Shown: one piece after another, positions 33,949 to 43,017 of the stretch
Numbering within the stretch: position 1 is the stretch's first letter
Layout of the letters: every line of letters starts with the position of its first letter
From: an uncultured Blautia sp.
Lineage (GTDB): Bacteria; Bacillota; Clostridia; Lachnospirales; Lachnospiraceae
Direction of reading: 5' to 3'
NCBI GenBank assembly: GCA_900540785.1
Contig: UQHF01000032.1
Span: 1-43,564 of the forward strand
Length of the DNA stretch: 43,564 nucleotides
Translations under genes and position numbers: made by a program
Notes under the pieces: generated by a model
The model's input: the letters and a program-made list of their open reading frames with translations, nothing else
Told to the model about the DNA's origin: nothing
Databases searched by the model: none

Positions 33949-34977
33949 TTCTTTTGGATACAGTCTGAAAAACAGAGAGAACGTACTTCCTGTTTCACTG
34001 GAGCTTACTTTAATATATCCGTTTTGCTTATTCATAATATCTCTTGTCAGATACAGACCTATGCCTACACCGTCAACTCCGGAGGAGTATTTCCCCCTGT
34101 AAAACCGGTTGAATATCTGTGCCTGTTCTTCTTCCGGTATGCCGATTCCATTATCTGTGATATTCAGACGAAGATAAGAGGCATACTCCACAAGACTCAG
34201 GCAGACTGTTCCGCCGTTTTGCGTATATTTTACGGCATTATCGAGAACATTTGTGATGGCTTCTGCCGTCCAGTTAAAATCAAGATACAGTTTATAATCC
34301 GGTTCGCAGTTAAAGATAATGGTAATATCTTTTGATTTTGCTTTCGAATAGACAGATTTTATGGCATGAAGGATTATATTATTTAAGCTGTTTTTCTCTG
34401 GCCTTAATGTGATGATTCCACTTTCCAGACGGGACATTTTCACAAGACTGTTTACCAGGAAGGTGAGTTTTTCAAGAGACATCTGCAGAACCGTAATATA
34501 TTCTTTTCTCTCTTCTTCTGACAGAGTCTCATCATTTAGAAGCTGTACAAAAGTGTTTGCTGATGCGACTGGCGTTTTTATCTGATGCGATATATCAGAA
34601 ATCAGGGATTTAATCTGTTTTTTTTCATTTTCCAGAAGATTATTTTGTTGTAATAAAACAGAGCGCAGTTTTAAAAGCTGGTGCTGCAGACGGGAAAGAA
34701 GCGTATCTTCCAATTCGGAAAAAACATGGATTTCCTGATTTCCGACCAGTTCCTCGATTAAAAAGGCAAGCTGTTCTAACATATCATCAAGATACCGGTT
34801 ATGCAGATAATCTGACAGGCAAAAGATTCCAAAGAGGAGAGTAATTACAATTAACAGTCCGATTTTTATGGAAGGATTTATCTGCGCAAAACACAGGATG
34901 ATAATAAGAGCAGCAGACAGTATGAGTTCTGATAAAATAAGGATTTTTCTGATATATTTAAAAAACTTCATATTCAT
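33940..34977 (-). CDS. Sensor histidine kinase
   Basis: The 345-residue kinase has two N-terminal membrane segments with almost no loop between them, typical of intramembrane-sensing kinases. The phosphoacceptor region ISDISHQIKTPVASANTF follows. The ATPase domain has NVLDNAVKYTQNGG (N box), DNGIGIPEEE and GVGIGLYLTR. The start overlaps the stop of the response regulator as ATGA. The adjacent FtsX-type exporter in the same orientation suggests it responds to a cell-envelope peptide or antibiotic. Confidence 0.9.
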   Translation of the reverse strand: MNMKFFKYIRKILILSELILSAALIIILCFAQINPSIKIGLLIVITLLFGIFCLSDYLHNRYLDDMLEQLAFLIEELVGNQEIHVFSELEDTLLSRLQHQLLKLRSVLLQQNNLLENEKKQIKSLISDISHQIKTPVASANTFVQLLNDETLSEEERKEYITVLQMSLEKLTFLVNSLVKMSRLESGIITLRPEKNSLNNIILHAIKSVYSKAKSKDITIIFNCEPDYKLYLDFNWTAEAITNVLDNAVKYTQNGGTVCLSLVEYASYLRLNITDNGIGIPEEEQAQIFNRFYRGKYSSGVDGVGIGLYLTRDIMNKQNGYIKVSSSETGSTFSLFFRLYPKEIG

Positions 34978-35639
34978 TCTCCAAAGGTATAACCAATTCC
35001 GAAAACCGTGACGATGTATTCCTGGTTATCATCATTTAATTTCTGTCTCAGCCTTTTGATGTGTACGCGCAAAGTGTTATCATCGATGAAATTGCCGTCT
35101 ATATCCCATAAATTTTCCAGAAGCATTGTTTTTGTGACAACCGTTCCTCTGTGCTGCATTAAATAGCAGAGGAGCTTATATTCTGTTGCGCTGAGATGGA
35201 TTTCTTCCCCCTGCAGTCGTACAAGGCATTTTTCAGTATCTACTTCTAAATCTTTATACTGGATCCTTGTGTTGTCTGCGATGGTTCTTTTTAAGATCGC
35301 AGATACTTTTCTTCGCAGAACAGCTAAGGAAAATGGCTTGGAAATATAATCATCACAGCCGGCGTCATAGCCGTTCAGCATATCGTCCTCTGTGTCATTT
35401 GCTGTTAAAAATAATACGGGAAGCTGTGAGGTTTGCCTGATTTTCTGACAGAAGTTCATGCCATTTCCATCTGGAAGGTTAATATCAAGTAGGAATAAAT
35501 CGTATTTTTTTAAGGTGTATTTCTGTAAGGCTTCTACATAACCATAAGCCGTTGTTATATGATGTCCATCTTTTTCCAGAGCAATGGAAATTCCTTTGCT
35601 TAAAATCCTGTCATCTTCTAATAAAAATATATTTGCCAT
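34974..35639 (-). CDS. OmpR/PhoB-family response regulator
   Basis: The 221-residue regulator has a receiver domain with acidic pocket LLEDD, phosphorylation site LLDINLPDGNG and lysine in DDYISKPF. A C-terminal winged-helix DNA-binding domain ends RLRQKLNDDNQEYIVTVFGIGYTF. ATG 35639 is chosen over a GTG at 35648, as GGAGTG lies a suitable distance upstream. It pairs with the overlapping kinase. A direct repeat before the exporter operon (38987-39005) is a likely binding site. Confidence 0.92.
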   Translation of the reverse strand: MANIFLLEDDRILSKGISIALEKDGHHITTAYGYVEALQKYTLKKYDLFLLDINLPDGNGMNFCQKIRQTSQLPVLFLTANDTEDDMLNGYDAGCDDYISKPFSLAVLRRKVSAILKRTIADNTRIQYKDLEVDTEKCLVRLQGEEIHLSATEYKLLCYLMQHRGTVVTKTMLLENLWDIDGNFIDDNTLRVHIKRLRQKLNDDNQEYIVTVFGIGYTFGE

Positions 35640-35664
35640 GTAAATCACTCCGTATATGAAAATA

Positions 35665-35695
35665 ACAGGGCAGAAGTAAGAAAAATCTGCCCTGT
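35665..35695 (-). terminator. Terminator of the exporter operon
   Basis: ACAGGGCAGA (35665-35674) pairs exactly with TCTGCCCTGT (35686-35695). On the minus strand a T-rich stretch follows. It lies just after the permease stop and ahead of the response regulator start, so the two units are separable. Confidence 0.75.
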
Positions 35696-35701
35696 GTGTA
35701 A

Positions 35702-38260
35702 CTAATTTCCGAAATCATGTAGCCGCTCTATTACGGTTTCTTTTGAGACTGCATGATACACGATTGCCGGAACACTCAGACATATGATAAATATAACAAA
35801 AATCAGACAGATTACAAGAGTAAATGGATATTGAAATTTTGCATAATCTGCTATATGTGGAACTGCGTCTGCAACAAGAAGCAGGAACGCATTGCCCAAG
35901 GTCATAATAAGCGCTGTAGTGACAAGGGCGTAAATACCACCTTCCAGAGTTAATATTTTCTGAATCTGCTTTTTAGAAGTCCCGATACTTTCCATGATCG
36001 CAAACTCATTTTTTCGTGCAACCACACCTGTCAGCATAACATTAACAAAATTGATCAGTCCTGTCACAATAAGAAGAAGGGCAATTCCGTTTCCTGTCAG
36101 GTTTTCGGCATAGGTCATTTGATTGAATTGCTCTGTTTTTCCGAGAGCACTCTCAAATTGCCATTCTGATTGAGTTAATGTACTGTTTATGGATTGTAAT
36201 TCGCCGTCGATCTGTTTTAATTGCTTCCTGTCTTTAATATTAACACCGATTGCGGAAATAACGGGTGTGCTTGTTAATCGTTTCATGCCTGCTTCACTGA
36301 CATAAATGATTTCCGGTACAATGTGAATATCTTTGCGCTGTCCGATTCCCTCAGAAAGATTATTTTCATAATCTCCAAAATAAAATGAGCCGTCAATCAG
36401 AAAATCAGTTGTTATGCCGTCTGGAGTATCTGCAGTGAAAGATAAGGTTTTTCCTACTAATGCAGTATTGGGAGCGTTATATTCTGTATCCATTCCTGCA
36501 ACTGCAGTTTCTCCGCGATTAAATTTTTCAATATCAATGGGGGTGTCCTGGTGTTTCGCGTTGTATTCTTCCAGTGCCCTGTCATTTAGCGTTGTAATAT
36601 AGCAGCCATAATCTCCGGCATCGGCATATTTTTTAAGATCTGCGATCATTTCGTCATAAGACTGTTCATGAGCTTTATATCTGCTGTCTTCGTATTTGAT
36701 TTTCATAAAATCTTCCAGAGCCGTTTCATCAAAATCAATGCCTGCCCATACGGTTTTCTGGACGTCTACATTTTTTATCCCATCAATTTGTTTTATCTGT
36801 TTTACGAACTGTTCATCAAACTGTGGGATTTCTTTATTGGGCTGCTCATATTGTTTAAACTGAATATCTGTGTATTCAAAATCATAATCAAGATATGTTT
36901 TGATATAATTTTCTGATTTCATACTTCCCGTAATCCCATTGACGCCTAAAATCATGGTGATTCCCATAAACAGGGACATAAATACAAGGAATGCCCGTTT
37001 TTTATCCCGGAATACATTGTGATATGCCATTACATAAAGTTTTCCGCCGTTTGTAGAATTTCTGCTTTTTGTTTTGGAAGAAGCAAAATTCTGGTATCGC
37101 AGGGCTTCTACTGGAGAAATCTTTCCGGCGATTTTTGCCGGTGTATTGCATGAAATCCATACAGTCAGAGCAGAGAAGAGTATGGATAAAATAAAAATGC
37201 TTGGATGAAAAAATATTTCTGCGTCCATAATAGATTTTCCGCTATTGAACGCATTTTCCAGAAGAAGAGGTACAATTCCAAAGGAAAGGATACCTGCCAG
37301 AATAATACCGATCGGTATTCCAATGCAGGCGAAAGTCACTGCCTGCCGTTTTACCAGCGTTTTGATCTGCCGTTCTGTTGTTCCCAGAGTTTTGATCAAT
37401 CCATAGAAGCGGGTGTCTCTGGAAATAGAAATATAAAGTACATTATAAATCAGAAGATAACCGCTGCCTATGATAAAGAACACCAGAAGAATAACCATTG
37501 CATAGAGAGAGCCGCTGGAAGACGATAAAGAAATCCAACCTTGAAACGTCTGATTTTCATTTAAGGAAATATCGTCCTGTATATCATAAAAATTTTCTTT
37601 CGGTCTGTCTAAAGACATGGAGAGAACACCGCTATTTTGTAATGTGTATCCATGTTCCAGACAATAGCGTTCTGACAGAAATGCCATACCCGTTCCTGTG
37701 TAAGAACAAAACCATCCGCTCAAGGTAAAGGTATCGTTCTGTTCGCCATCTTTTGATACATAAGATAATGGGATTTCCATGTCAAGTTTGGGATTTTCAA
37801 TTCCCAGCTGTGAAAGCGCGTCCTCAGACAACATGATTTCGTTTTTATTTTTGGGATACGTGCCGTTTATATCGCTGATTGCTTCTTTATAATGTTTTTC
37901 CCATTCTGTATTGTCGTAACATTGCATGGAAATGACAAGGTCACGGTCTGCATCATTTTTACCTGTAACAGAACCGATTATATATTGTGTGCCAATTATA
38001 TTTACGTAATCTAAAGAACGGATTTCTTTTTCCTGTTCTGATGTCGGCATAGCAAGCATAACATTTGCACTGGTACCGGAGGTGCGAATTTCCATTAAAT
38101 CCATATTTTCTTTGTAATTGATCCCCAGGCTGAAAACTGTTGTGATCATAAATGTGGTAAGAGCAATGGCAACAATGGCAAAAATATTGCGGGTGCGATT
38201 GGCTTTCATCATTCCTTTTTCCACACGCCGGAGAGCCTTCTTATTTCGGTTATTGTGCAT
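35702..38260 (-). CDS. FtsX-type ABC transporter permease
   Basis: The 852-residue membrane protein has an N-terminal cytoplasmic start, one membrane helix, a large extracellular domain, three helices, and then a second half repeating the pattern. That is two FtsX/MacB permease modules with 4 + 4 or more helices. The extracellular domain between the halves is about 250 residues. This layout is seen in lantibiotic/bacitracin-type and lipoprotein-type exporters. The start at 38260 has AGGAGGTGGG upstream; a longer frame to 38326 lies in the ATPase gene. It overlaps the ATPase stop by 11 bases. Confidence 0.88.
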   Translation of the reverse strand: MHNNRNKKALRRVEKGMMKANRTRNIFAIVAIALTTFMITTVFSLGINYKENMDLMEIRTSGTSANVMLAMPTSEQEKEIRSLDYVNIIGTQYIIGSVTGKNDADRDLVISMQCYDNTEWEKHYKEAISDINGTYPKNKNEIMLSEDALSQLGIENPKLDMEIPLSYVSKDGEQNDTFTLSGWFCSYTGTGMAFLSERYCLEHGYTLQNSGVLSMSLDRPKENFYDIQDDISLNENQTFQGWISLSSSSGSLYAMVILLVFFIIGSGYLLIYNVLYISISRDTRFYGLIKTLGTTERQIKTLVKRQAVTFACIGIPIGIILAGILSFGIVPLLLENAFNSGKSIMDAEIFFHPSIFILSILFSALTVWISCNTPAKIAGKISPVEALRYQNFASSKTKSRNSTNGGKLYVMAYHNVFRDKKRAFLVFMSLFMGITMILGVNGITGSMKSENYIKTYLDYDFEYTDIQFKQYEQPNKEIPQFDEQFVKQIKQIDGIKNVDVQKTVWAGIDFDETALEDFMKIKYEDSRYKAHEQSYDEMIADLKKYADAGDYGCYITTLNDRALEEYNAKHQDTPIDIEKFNRGETAVAGMDTEYNAPNTALVGKTLSFTADTPDGITTDFLIDGSFYFGDYENNLSEGIGQRKDIHIVPEIIYVSEAGMKRLTSTPVISAIGVNIKDRKQLKQIDGELQSINSTLTQSEWQFESALGKTEQFNQMTYAENLTGNGIALLLIVTGLINFVNVMLTGVVARKNEFAIMESIGTSKKQIQKILTLEGGIYALVTTALIMTLGNAFLLLVADAVPHIADYAKFQYPFTLVICLIFVIFIICLSVPAIVYHAVSKETVIERLHDFGN

Positions 38261-38936
38261 GGTTCCCACCTCCTGAAACAACTTTCCCGTCTTCAATGCG
38301 GATAATGCGGTCTGCCATCTGAGCAATTTCTTCGTTATGGGTGATCATGAGTATGGTCTGATTAAATTCTCTGCTGACAGACTGCATGAGAAGGATTACG
38401 TCCATACTCGTTTTGGAATCCAGATTTCCCGTTGGCTCATCTGCAAGAATGATGGCAGGCTTTGTGGCAAGTGCCCTTGCGATTGCCACACGCTGCTGTT
38501 GTCCGCCGGAAAGGTTGTTCGGCATGTTTTTAAGCTTATGCTCCAGTCCCAGACTGTGGATAATCCGTCTTAAAAATTCTTTGTCTGCTTTGCTGCCATC
38601 AATCTCAATGGGATAAACAATATTTTCATATACATTCAAAATAGGAAGCAGGTTATAGTTTTGAAAAACAAAACCTACATTTCTGCGCCGGAAAATAGTT
38701 AATTGTTCGTTCTCCATTTTCATAAGTTCTTTTCCTCTGACAATTACGCTCCCGGAAGAAGGGCGGTCCAGTCCGCCGATCATATTGAGCAGGGTGGATT
38801 TTCCGCTTCCGGATGTACCGACGATTGCCACAAATTCTCCCTCTTCAACGGAAATGGATACACCGTCCAGAGCGTGAACTTCATTTTCACCGCTGCCATA
38901 TATTTTTTTTAAATCCTTTGTTTTGAGTATAGCCAT
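38250..38936 (-). CDS. ABC transporter ATPase (MacB/LolD/BceA-like)
   Basis: The 228-residue ATPase has Walker A GTSGSGKST, Q-loop VFQNYNLLP, signature LSGGQQQRVAIARAL, Walker B IILADEPTGNLDS and switch histidine ITHNEEIA. The ADEPTGNLDS form is typical of FtsX partners, not importers. The start at 38936 has AGGAGG nearby. It overlaps the permease by 11 bases. A promoter and a direct repeat lie immediately upstream. Confidence 0.93.
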   Translation of the reverse strand: MAILKTKDLKKIYGSGENEVHALDGVSISVEEGEFVAIVGTSGSGKSTLLNMIGGLDRPSSGSVIVRGKELMKMENEQLTIFRRRNVGFVFQNYNLLPILNVYENIVYPIEIDGSKADKEFLRRIIHSLGLEHKLKNMPNNLSGGQQQRVAIARALATKPAIILADEPTGNLDSKTSMDVILLMQSVSREFNQTILMITHNEEIAQMADRIIRIEDGKVVSGGGNHAQ

Positions 38937-38972
38937 AATAAAAACCTCCTGCTGTGTTTCGTTTATGCTTTT

Positions 38973-39005
38973 ATTATAGCAGCCACTTCTTACAATCTTC
39001 TTACA
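38973..39005 (-). promoter_or_regulatory. Exporter promoter with direct-repeat activator site
   Basis: On the plus strand TTCTTACA occurs at 38987-38994 and again at 38998-39005, one helical turn (11 bases) apart. A perfect -10 TATAAT on the minus strand is at 38978-38973. No good -35 box is present; the repeats occupy that position. This is how OmpR/PhoB-type regulators often activate promoters, and the neighbouring response regulator is the obvious candidate. Confidence 0.7.
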
Positions 39006-39016
39006 GCCGGACAGGA

Positions 39017-39057
39017 AAATGTCCGAATGACCTGTATATAAGGTGATCCGGACATTT
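39017..39057 (-). terminator. Hairpin at the end of cyuA
   Basis: AAATGTCCG (39017-39025) pairs with CGGACATTT (39049-39057), with an inner ACCT/AGGT stem. It lies 16 bases beyond the cyuA stop, and the minus strand continues TTTTCC, a modest T-run. Confidence 0.6.
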
Positions 39058-39072
39058 GTCAAATATTAAATT

Positions 39073-40365
39073 TTAACATTCTCTGTTTACGTCTGCTTTA
39101 TCTATCATGATATTTAAAATTTCTGTATCTGTTTCTCGCATTCCCACGCGGCCGATGTAACCCATACTTTTTATGGTTTCTTCTACGTCGCCTTTTATGA
39201 TACCTTCTCCGGGAAGGAAACTTTTATTTTGTATACTTAAATGAAATGCCATAAGTGCGGCGTCCACAGAAGAGGCGATTTTTGCAGCGCAGGAAGGTTT
39301 TGCTCCGTCACAGACAATGCCGCCCACATTTCCGAGTGTATTGATGATAGTCAAAGACACCTGTTCATAATTGCCGCCGTACATATAGGTGATGCCGGCT
39401 CCTGCACCGCAGGCTGCACTGACTGCACCACAATATGCGGAAAGACTTCCGATATAATATTTCTGATGAATGGCAATTAAATTGCTGACTACAAGAGAGC
39501 GGTACAGCTTTGGTCTGGAAATGTCCCATTCGTCTGCATAGACAACAAGTGGGAGAGAGACGGTAATTCCCTGATTTCCGCTTCCGGAGTTAATGACGAC
39601 CGGCATGGAACAGCCGCCCATACGTGCGTCGCTTCCGGCTGCCGCTTTTGCACAGGCGCGTGTAATGACGCCTTTTCCCCAGGTGTGCATCAGAGTTTTT
39701 CCGATCTGCGCACCATAATTATTATCCAGTCCTTCCTGTGCGATGGCAGTATTCATCTGTATCTGACGCTCCAGAATCTCCTCCACATCAGAAATTTCCA
39801 CCTGGTCAGCAAAATCAAGAATATCTTTTACAGTAAGTCTGGATTTATCGATTTCAGGAGAGGCTTCTTCTTCCTTTACCGGATTTTCAAGAAGGATTTC
39901 TCCGTCTTTTTCGATTTTGGTAATGTTTGTGTGATGATTTACAATCGTAACTTCTGCGTAATGTTCCCCTTTTACCGCACGCGCCCGGATATAAAGATTT
40001 GCGACATTTTCCTCAAGTGAACAGGAACAGATTTTCTGTTCCAGTAATTCCTTTGTGCGGTCAATGTCTTTCTGGGTTACATTTTTTAAAACTTCAAGCG
40101 CCTGGTCGGGGTTCCCGCCTACCGCTCCTAGAACAGCCGCCACATCAATGCCCTTCATTCCGCCGGAATTTGGAACAGTGACCCCTTTTACGTTTTTGAT
40201 GATGTTTCCGCTGCAGCACATTTCAATAGACTGGGGAAATTCACCCAATGCCTGAACTGCTTTTGCAGAGGCATATGCAATGGCGATTGGTTCGGTACAG
40301 CCAAGAGCCGGAACCAGCTCGTGTTTCAGTATACTTAAATAATTCTCATAAAGTGCGGAATTCAT
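39073..40365 (-). CDS. cyuA: L-cysteine desulfidase family protein (CyuA/UPF0597)
   Basis: The 430-residue enzyme family uses a [4Fe-4S] cluster to break cysteine to pyruvate, ammonia and sulfide. Conserved cysteine regions are PALGCTEPIA near the start, MCCSGNIIKN, and CDGAKPSCAAKI late in the protein, with GGCSMPVVINSGSGNQG in the middle. Length is typical. ATG 40365 has AAGGAGAAG upstream; a reading to 40755 would run through the divergent promoter. The gene is divergent from the XdhC-like gene. Confidence 0.85.
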   Translation of the reverse strand: MNSALYENYLSILKHELVPALGCTEPIAIAYASAKAVQALGEFPQSIEMCCSGNIIKNVKGVTVPNSGGMKGIDVAAVLGAVGGNPDQALEVLKNVTQKDIDRTKELLEQKICSCSLEENVANLYIRARAVKGEHYAEVTIVNHHTNITKIEKDGEILLENPVKEEEASPEIDKSRLTVKDILDFADQVEISDVEEILERQIQMNTAIAQEGLDNNYGAQIGKTLMHTWGKGVITRACAKAAAGSDARMGGCSMPVVINSGSGNQGITVSLPLVVYADEWDISRPKLYRSLVVSNLIAIHQKYYIGSLSAYCGAVSAACGAGAGITYMYGGNYEQVSLTIINTLGNVGGIVCDGAKPSCAAKIASSVDAALMAFHLSIQNKSFLPGEGIIKGDVEETIKSMGYIGRVGMRETDTEILNIMIDKADVNREC

Positions 40366-40396
40366 AATCTTCTCCTTTGTGTCAAATAATACAAAC

Positions 40397-40425
40397 ATTA
40401 TAATATAATCAAAGAAAAACCTCAA
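40397..40425 (-). promoter_or_regulatory. cyuA promoter
   Basis: On the minus strand TTGAGG (40425-40420) and TATAAT (40402-40397) are 17 bases apart, 32 bases before the start codon. Confidence 0.7.
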
Positions 40426-40432
40426 TGTTTTG

Positions 40433-40461
40433 TTGAAATTTTCTAAAAATCTTGGTATTCT
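40433..40461 (+). promoter_or_regulatory. Promoter of the xdhC-hydG unit
   Basis: TTGAAA (40433-40438) and TATTCT (40456-40461) are 17 bases apart, just 24 bases before the start codon. It is divergent to, and 7 bases from, the cyuA -35 box. Confidence 0.7.
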
Positions 40462-40484
40462 AAAGAGAGAAACGGAGGGGTTGT

Positions 40485-41480
40485 ATGTATAGAAAACTTT
40501 ATGAGCTGCTTGACAAACAGGGCAAAGTAAAGCGTGCTGTATTTTTAGATGGGATTTATAAAGGAGAGGGAATAACAGGACAGGACAGGGCAGGCGATTT
40601 CTGGAATCCATATCTGGAGGAGATAGACAAGATGGAAGAAACCAAAATCCTGGATACGGATAAAGGGCGCATTTTTGTGGAGGTTCTGGAAAAGAATCCG
40701 CATCTTGTGATTCTCGGAGCAGGACATGTTTCCTGCCCTGTGGCGCACATGGCAAAAATGCTGGGGTTTCATGTGACCGTCATGGATGACCGGGAAGAAT
40801 TTCTTACAAAAGAGAGATTTCCCGAGGCAGACGCACGTATTTTGGGAGGCTTTCATGAGCTTGGAGAGAAGATACCAGTTTATGAGAATGCCTATTATGT
40901 GGTAGTCACAAGAGGACATCAGGGCGATGCCCTATGTGCAAGACAGATTTTAAGGCGGCCTTACACGTATTTTGGAATGATCGGAAGCAGAACAAAGGTA
41001 AAGCTTACAAGAGAAATGCTTCTTTCAGAGGGCTTTGAAGAAAAACAGCTTGATTCTATTCATGCGCCTATTGGTCTTCCCATCGGAGGAGAGACACCGG
41101 AGGAAATTGCGGTGAGTATTATGGCGGAGATCGTGCAGATAAAAAACCGGTTTAAAAGAGTTTCTAATGATGAAAGGATAGAAAAGGCAGCAGCAGAAGG
41201 ACGGCACGGCACAATGCTTACCATAGTGAGAAAAAGTGGTTCTTCCCCAAGAGGAGTGGGCAGTAAAATGTTTCTTGACAGAGAGGGAAATTTATATGGA
41301 ACCATAGGCGGAGGAAGTGTGGAATTTCAGGCTCTTTGCCATGCAGAAAAGAGAAACGCAGCAAATACAGAAAAGCTGGAAACCATAGCTTATAATCTTT
41401 CACAGAAGGAAAGCGCAGACCTTGAAAATCTGGGCATGATATGCGGTGGAAATGTGGAAGTTTTATTTGAAAATTTATGA
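40485..41480 (+). CDS. XdhC/CoxI family protein with reversed domain order
   Basis: The 331-residue protein has a Rossmann-type XdhC_C domain first, from LVILGAGHVSCPVAHMAKM (about residue 69) to MAEIVQIKNRF. It then has the XdhC_CoxI domain, marked by GSSPRGVGSKMF and GTIGGGSVEFQ, at the C-terminus. In typical XdhC the order is the opposite. The family matures and sulfurates the Mo cofactor of xanthine dehydrogenases and selenium-dependent Mo hydroxylases. No such hydroxylase is in the window. GGAGGGG precedes ATG 40485, and the stop nearly abuts hydG. Confidence 0.85.
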   Translation: MYRKLYELLDKQGKVKRAVFLDGIYKGEGITGQDRAGDFWNPYLEEIDKMEETKILDTDKGRIFVEVLEKNPHLVILGAGHVSCPVAHMAKMLGFHVTVMDDREEFLTKERFPEADARILGGFHELGEKIPVYENAYYVVVTRGHQGDALCARQILRRPYTYFGMIGSRTKVKLTREMLLSEGFEEKQLDSIHAPIGLPIGGETPEEIAVSIMAEIVQIKNRFKRVSNDERIEKAAAEGRHGTMLTIVRKSGSSPRGVGSKMFLDREGNLYGTIGGGSVEFQALCHAEKRNAANTEKLETIAYNLSQKESADLENLGMICGGNVEVLFENL

Positions 41481-41497
41481 CAGGAAAGGATGACAGA

Positions 41498-42919
41498 ATG
41501 ATGTATAATGTACATTCAGCAAAAGCAGAGGAGTTTATTAACCATCAGGAGATTCTTGATACCATTGCCTGGGCAGAAGAAAACAAAAATAACAAAGAGG
41601 CAGTGGAAGCATTGATCGAGCGGGCAAGAGACTGTAAGGGCCTTACCCACAGGGAGGCAGCGCTTCTTCTCGCGTGTGAGGATCCGGAGCTTGTGGAAAA
41701 AATGTATGGAACGGCAAAGGAGATCAAAAAGAAATTTTACGGAAACCGTATTGTTATGTTTGCGCCCCTTTATCTTTCTAATTACTGCATCAACGGCTGT
41801 GTATACTGTCCGTATCATGCAAAGAATAAGCATATCCGCAGAAAAAAATTAACACAGGAAGAAATTCGCCGTGAGGTGATCGCGCTTCAGGATATGGGGC
41901 ATAAGCGCCTTGCTCTTGAGACGGGAGAAGATCCCAAAAACAATCCCATTGAATATGTTCTGGAAAGTATCAAAACCATTTATGGTATCAAGCACAAAAA
42001 TGGAGCCATTCGCCGTGTGAATGTAAATATCGCCGCAACTTCCGTGGAGAATTACAGAAAATTAAAGGAAGCGGGAATCGGTACTTACATTTTATTCCAG
42101 GAAACATATAATAAGGAAAGTTATGAATCGCTTCACCCAACAGGTCCGAAAAGTGATTATGCTTATCACACAGAAGCAATGGATCGCGCAATGGAAGGCG
42201 GAATTGATGATGTAGGCTGCGGCGTTCTTTTTGGACTGGAAACATACCGGTATGATTTTGTAGGACTTTTAATGCACGCAGAGCATCTTGAGGCAAGATT
42301 TGGAGTTGGTCCCCATACCATAAGTGTTCCCAGAATCTGTCCGGCAGATGATATTGATACGGCTGATTTTTCCAATGCAGTGCCGGATGAGATTTTCCAG
42401 AAAATCGTGGCAGTGATCCGCATCGCCGTTCCGTATACAGGTATGATCATTTCTACAAGAGAATCCGTAGCCTGCAGAGAAAAGGTGCTTGATCTTGGAA
42501 TTTCTCAGATAAGCGGTGGTTCCCGTACCTCTGTAGGAGGATATGCGGAGGAAGAGAAGGTGGAAGAAAATTCCGCTCAGTTTGATGTGAGTGACAGACG
42601 GACTCTGGACGAGGTGGTAAACTGGCTTTTGAAGCTTGGCTATATCCCAAGTTTTTGTACAGCCTGCTACAGAGAAGGAAGGACGGGAGACCGGTTCATG
42701 TCTCTTGTAAAAACAGGGCAGATCGCAAACTGCTGTCATCCCAATGCCCTGATGACATTAAAAGAGTATCTGGAGGATTACGCCTCCCCGGAAACAAAGG
42801 AAAGAGGGTTAAAACTGATTGAAAAAGAACTTGCCAATATTGAGCGGGACAAGACAAGAGAAATCTGTATTCGGAACCTTCAGGATATAGAAAACGGAAA
42901 AAGAGATTTCAGGTTTTAA
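41498..42919 (+). CDS. hydG: [FeFe]-hydrogenase H-cluster radical SAM maturase HydG
   Basis: The 473-residue enzyme cleaves tyrosine to supply the CO and CN ligands for the hydrogenase active site. The radical SAM cysteines are in CINGCVYC (C-x3-C-x2-C). The C-terminal region CTACYREGRTGDRFM with NCCHPNALMTL supplies the auxiliary cluster ligands and separates HydG from ThiH. ATG 41498 with GGAAAGGA at 41483-41490 is preferred; ATG 41477, overlapping the previous stop, is possible. hydE and hydF are not in the window. The client is likely the hydrogenase at 17481, among others. Confidence 0.93.
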   Translation: MMYNVHSAKAEEFINHQEILDTIAWAEENKNNKEAVEALIERARDCKGLTHREAALLLACEDPELVEKMYGTAKEIKKKFYGNRIVMFAPLYLSNYCINGCVYCPYHAKNKHIRRKKLTQEEIRREVIALQDMGHKRLALETGEDPKNNPIEYVLESIKTIYGIKHKNGAIRRVNVNIAATSVENYRKLKEAGIGTYILFQETYNKESYESLHPTGPKSDYAYHTEAMDRAMEGGIDDVGCGVLFGLETYRYDFVGLLMHAEHLEARFGVGPHTISVPRICPADDIDTADFSNAVPDEIFQKIVAVIRIAVPYTGMIISTRESVACREKVLDLGISQISGGSRTSVGGYAEEEKVEENSAQFDVSDRRTLDEVVNWLLKLGYIPSFCTACYREGRTGDRFMSLVKTGQIANCCHPNALMTLKEYLEDYASPETKERGLKLIEKELANIERDKTREICIRNLQDIENGKRDFRF

Positions 42920-42930
42920 AATATTATAGC

Positions 42931-42959
42931 TTGCATAATTTACAAGAATCATGTATATT
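42931..42959 (+). promoter_or_regulatory. Promoter of the SH3 lipoprotein gene
   Basis: TTGCAT (42931-42936) and TATATT (42954-42959) are 17 bases apart; the leader is about 50 bases. Confidence 0.6.
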
Positions 42960-43017
42960 GTTGGAAGAGACGAGAGAAAAATACATACTGATTGTGTGTT
43001 TTAAAGGAGGAACCAAA

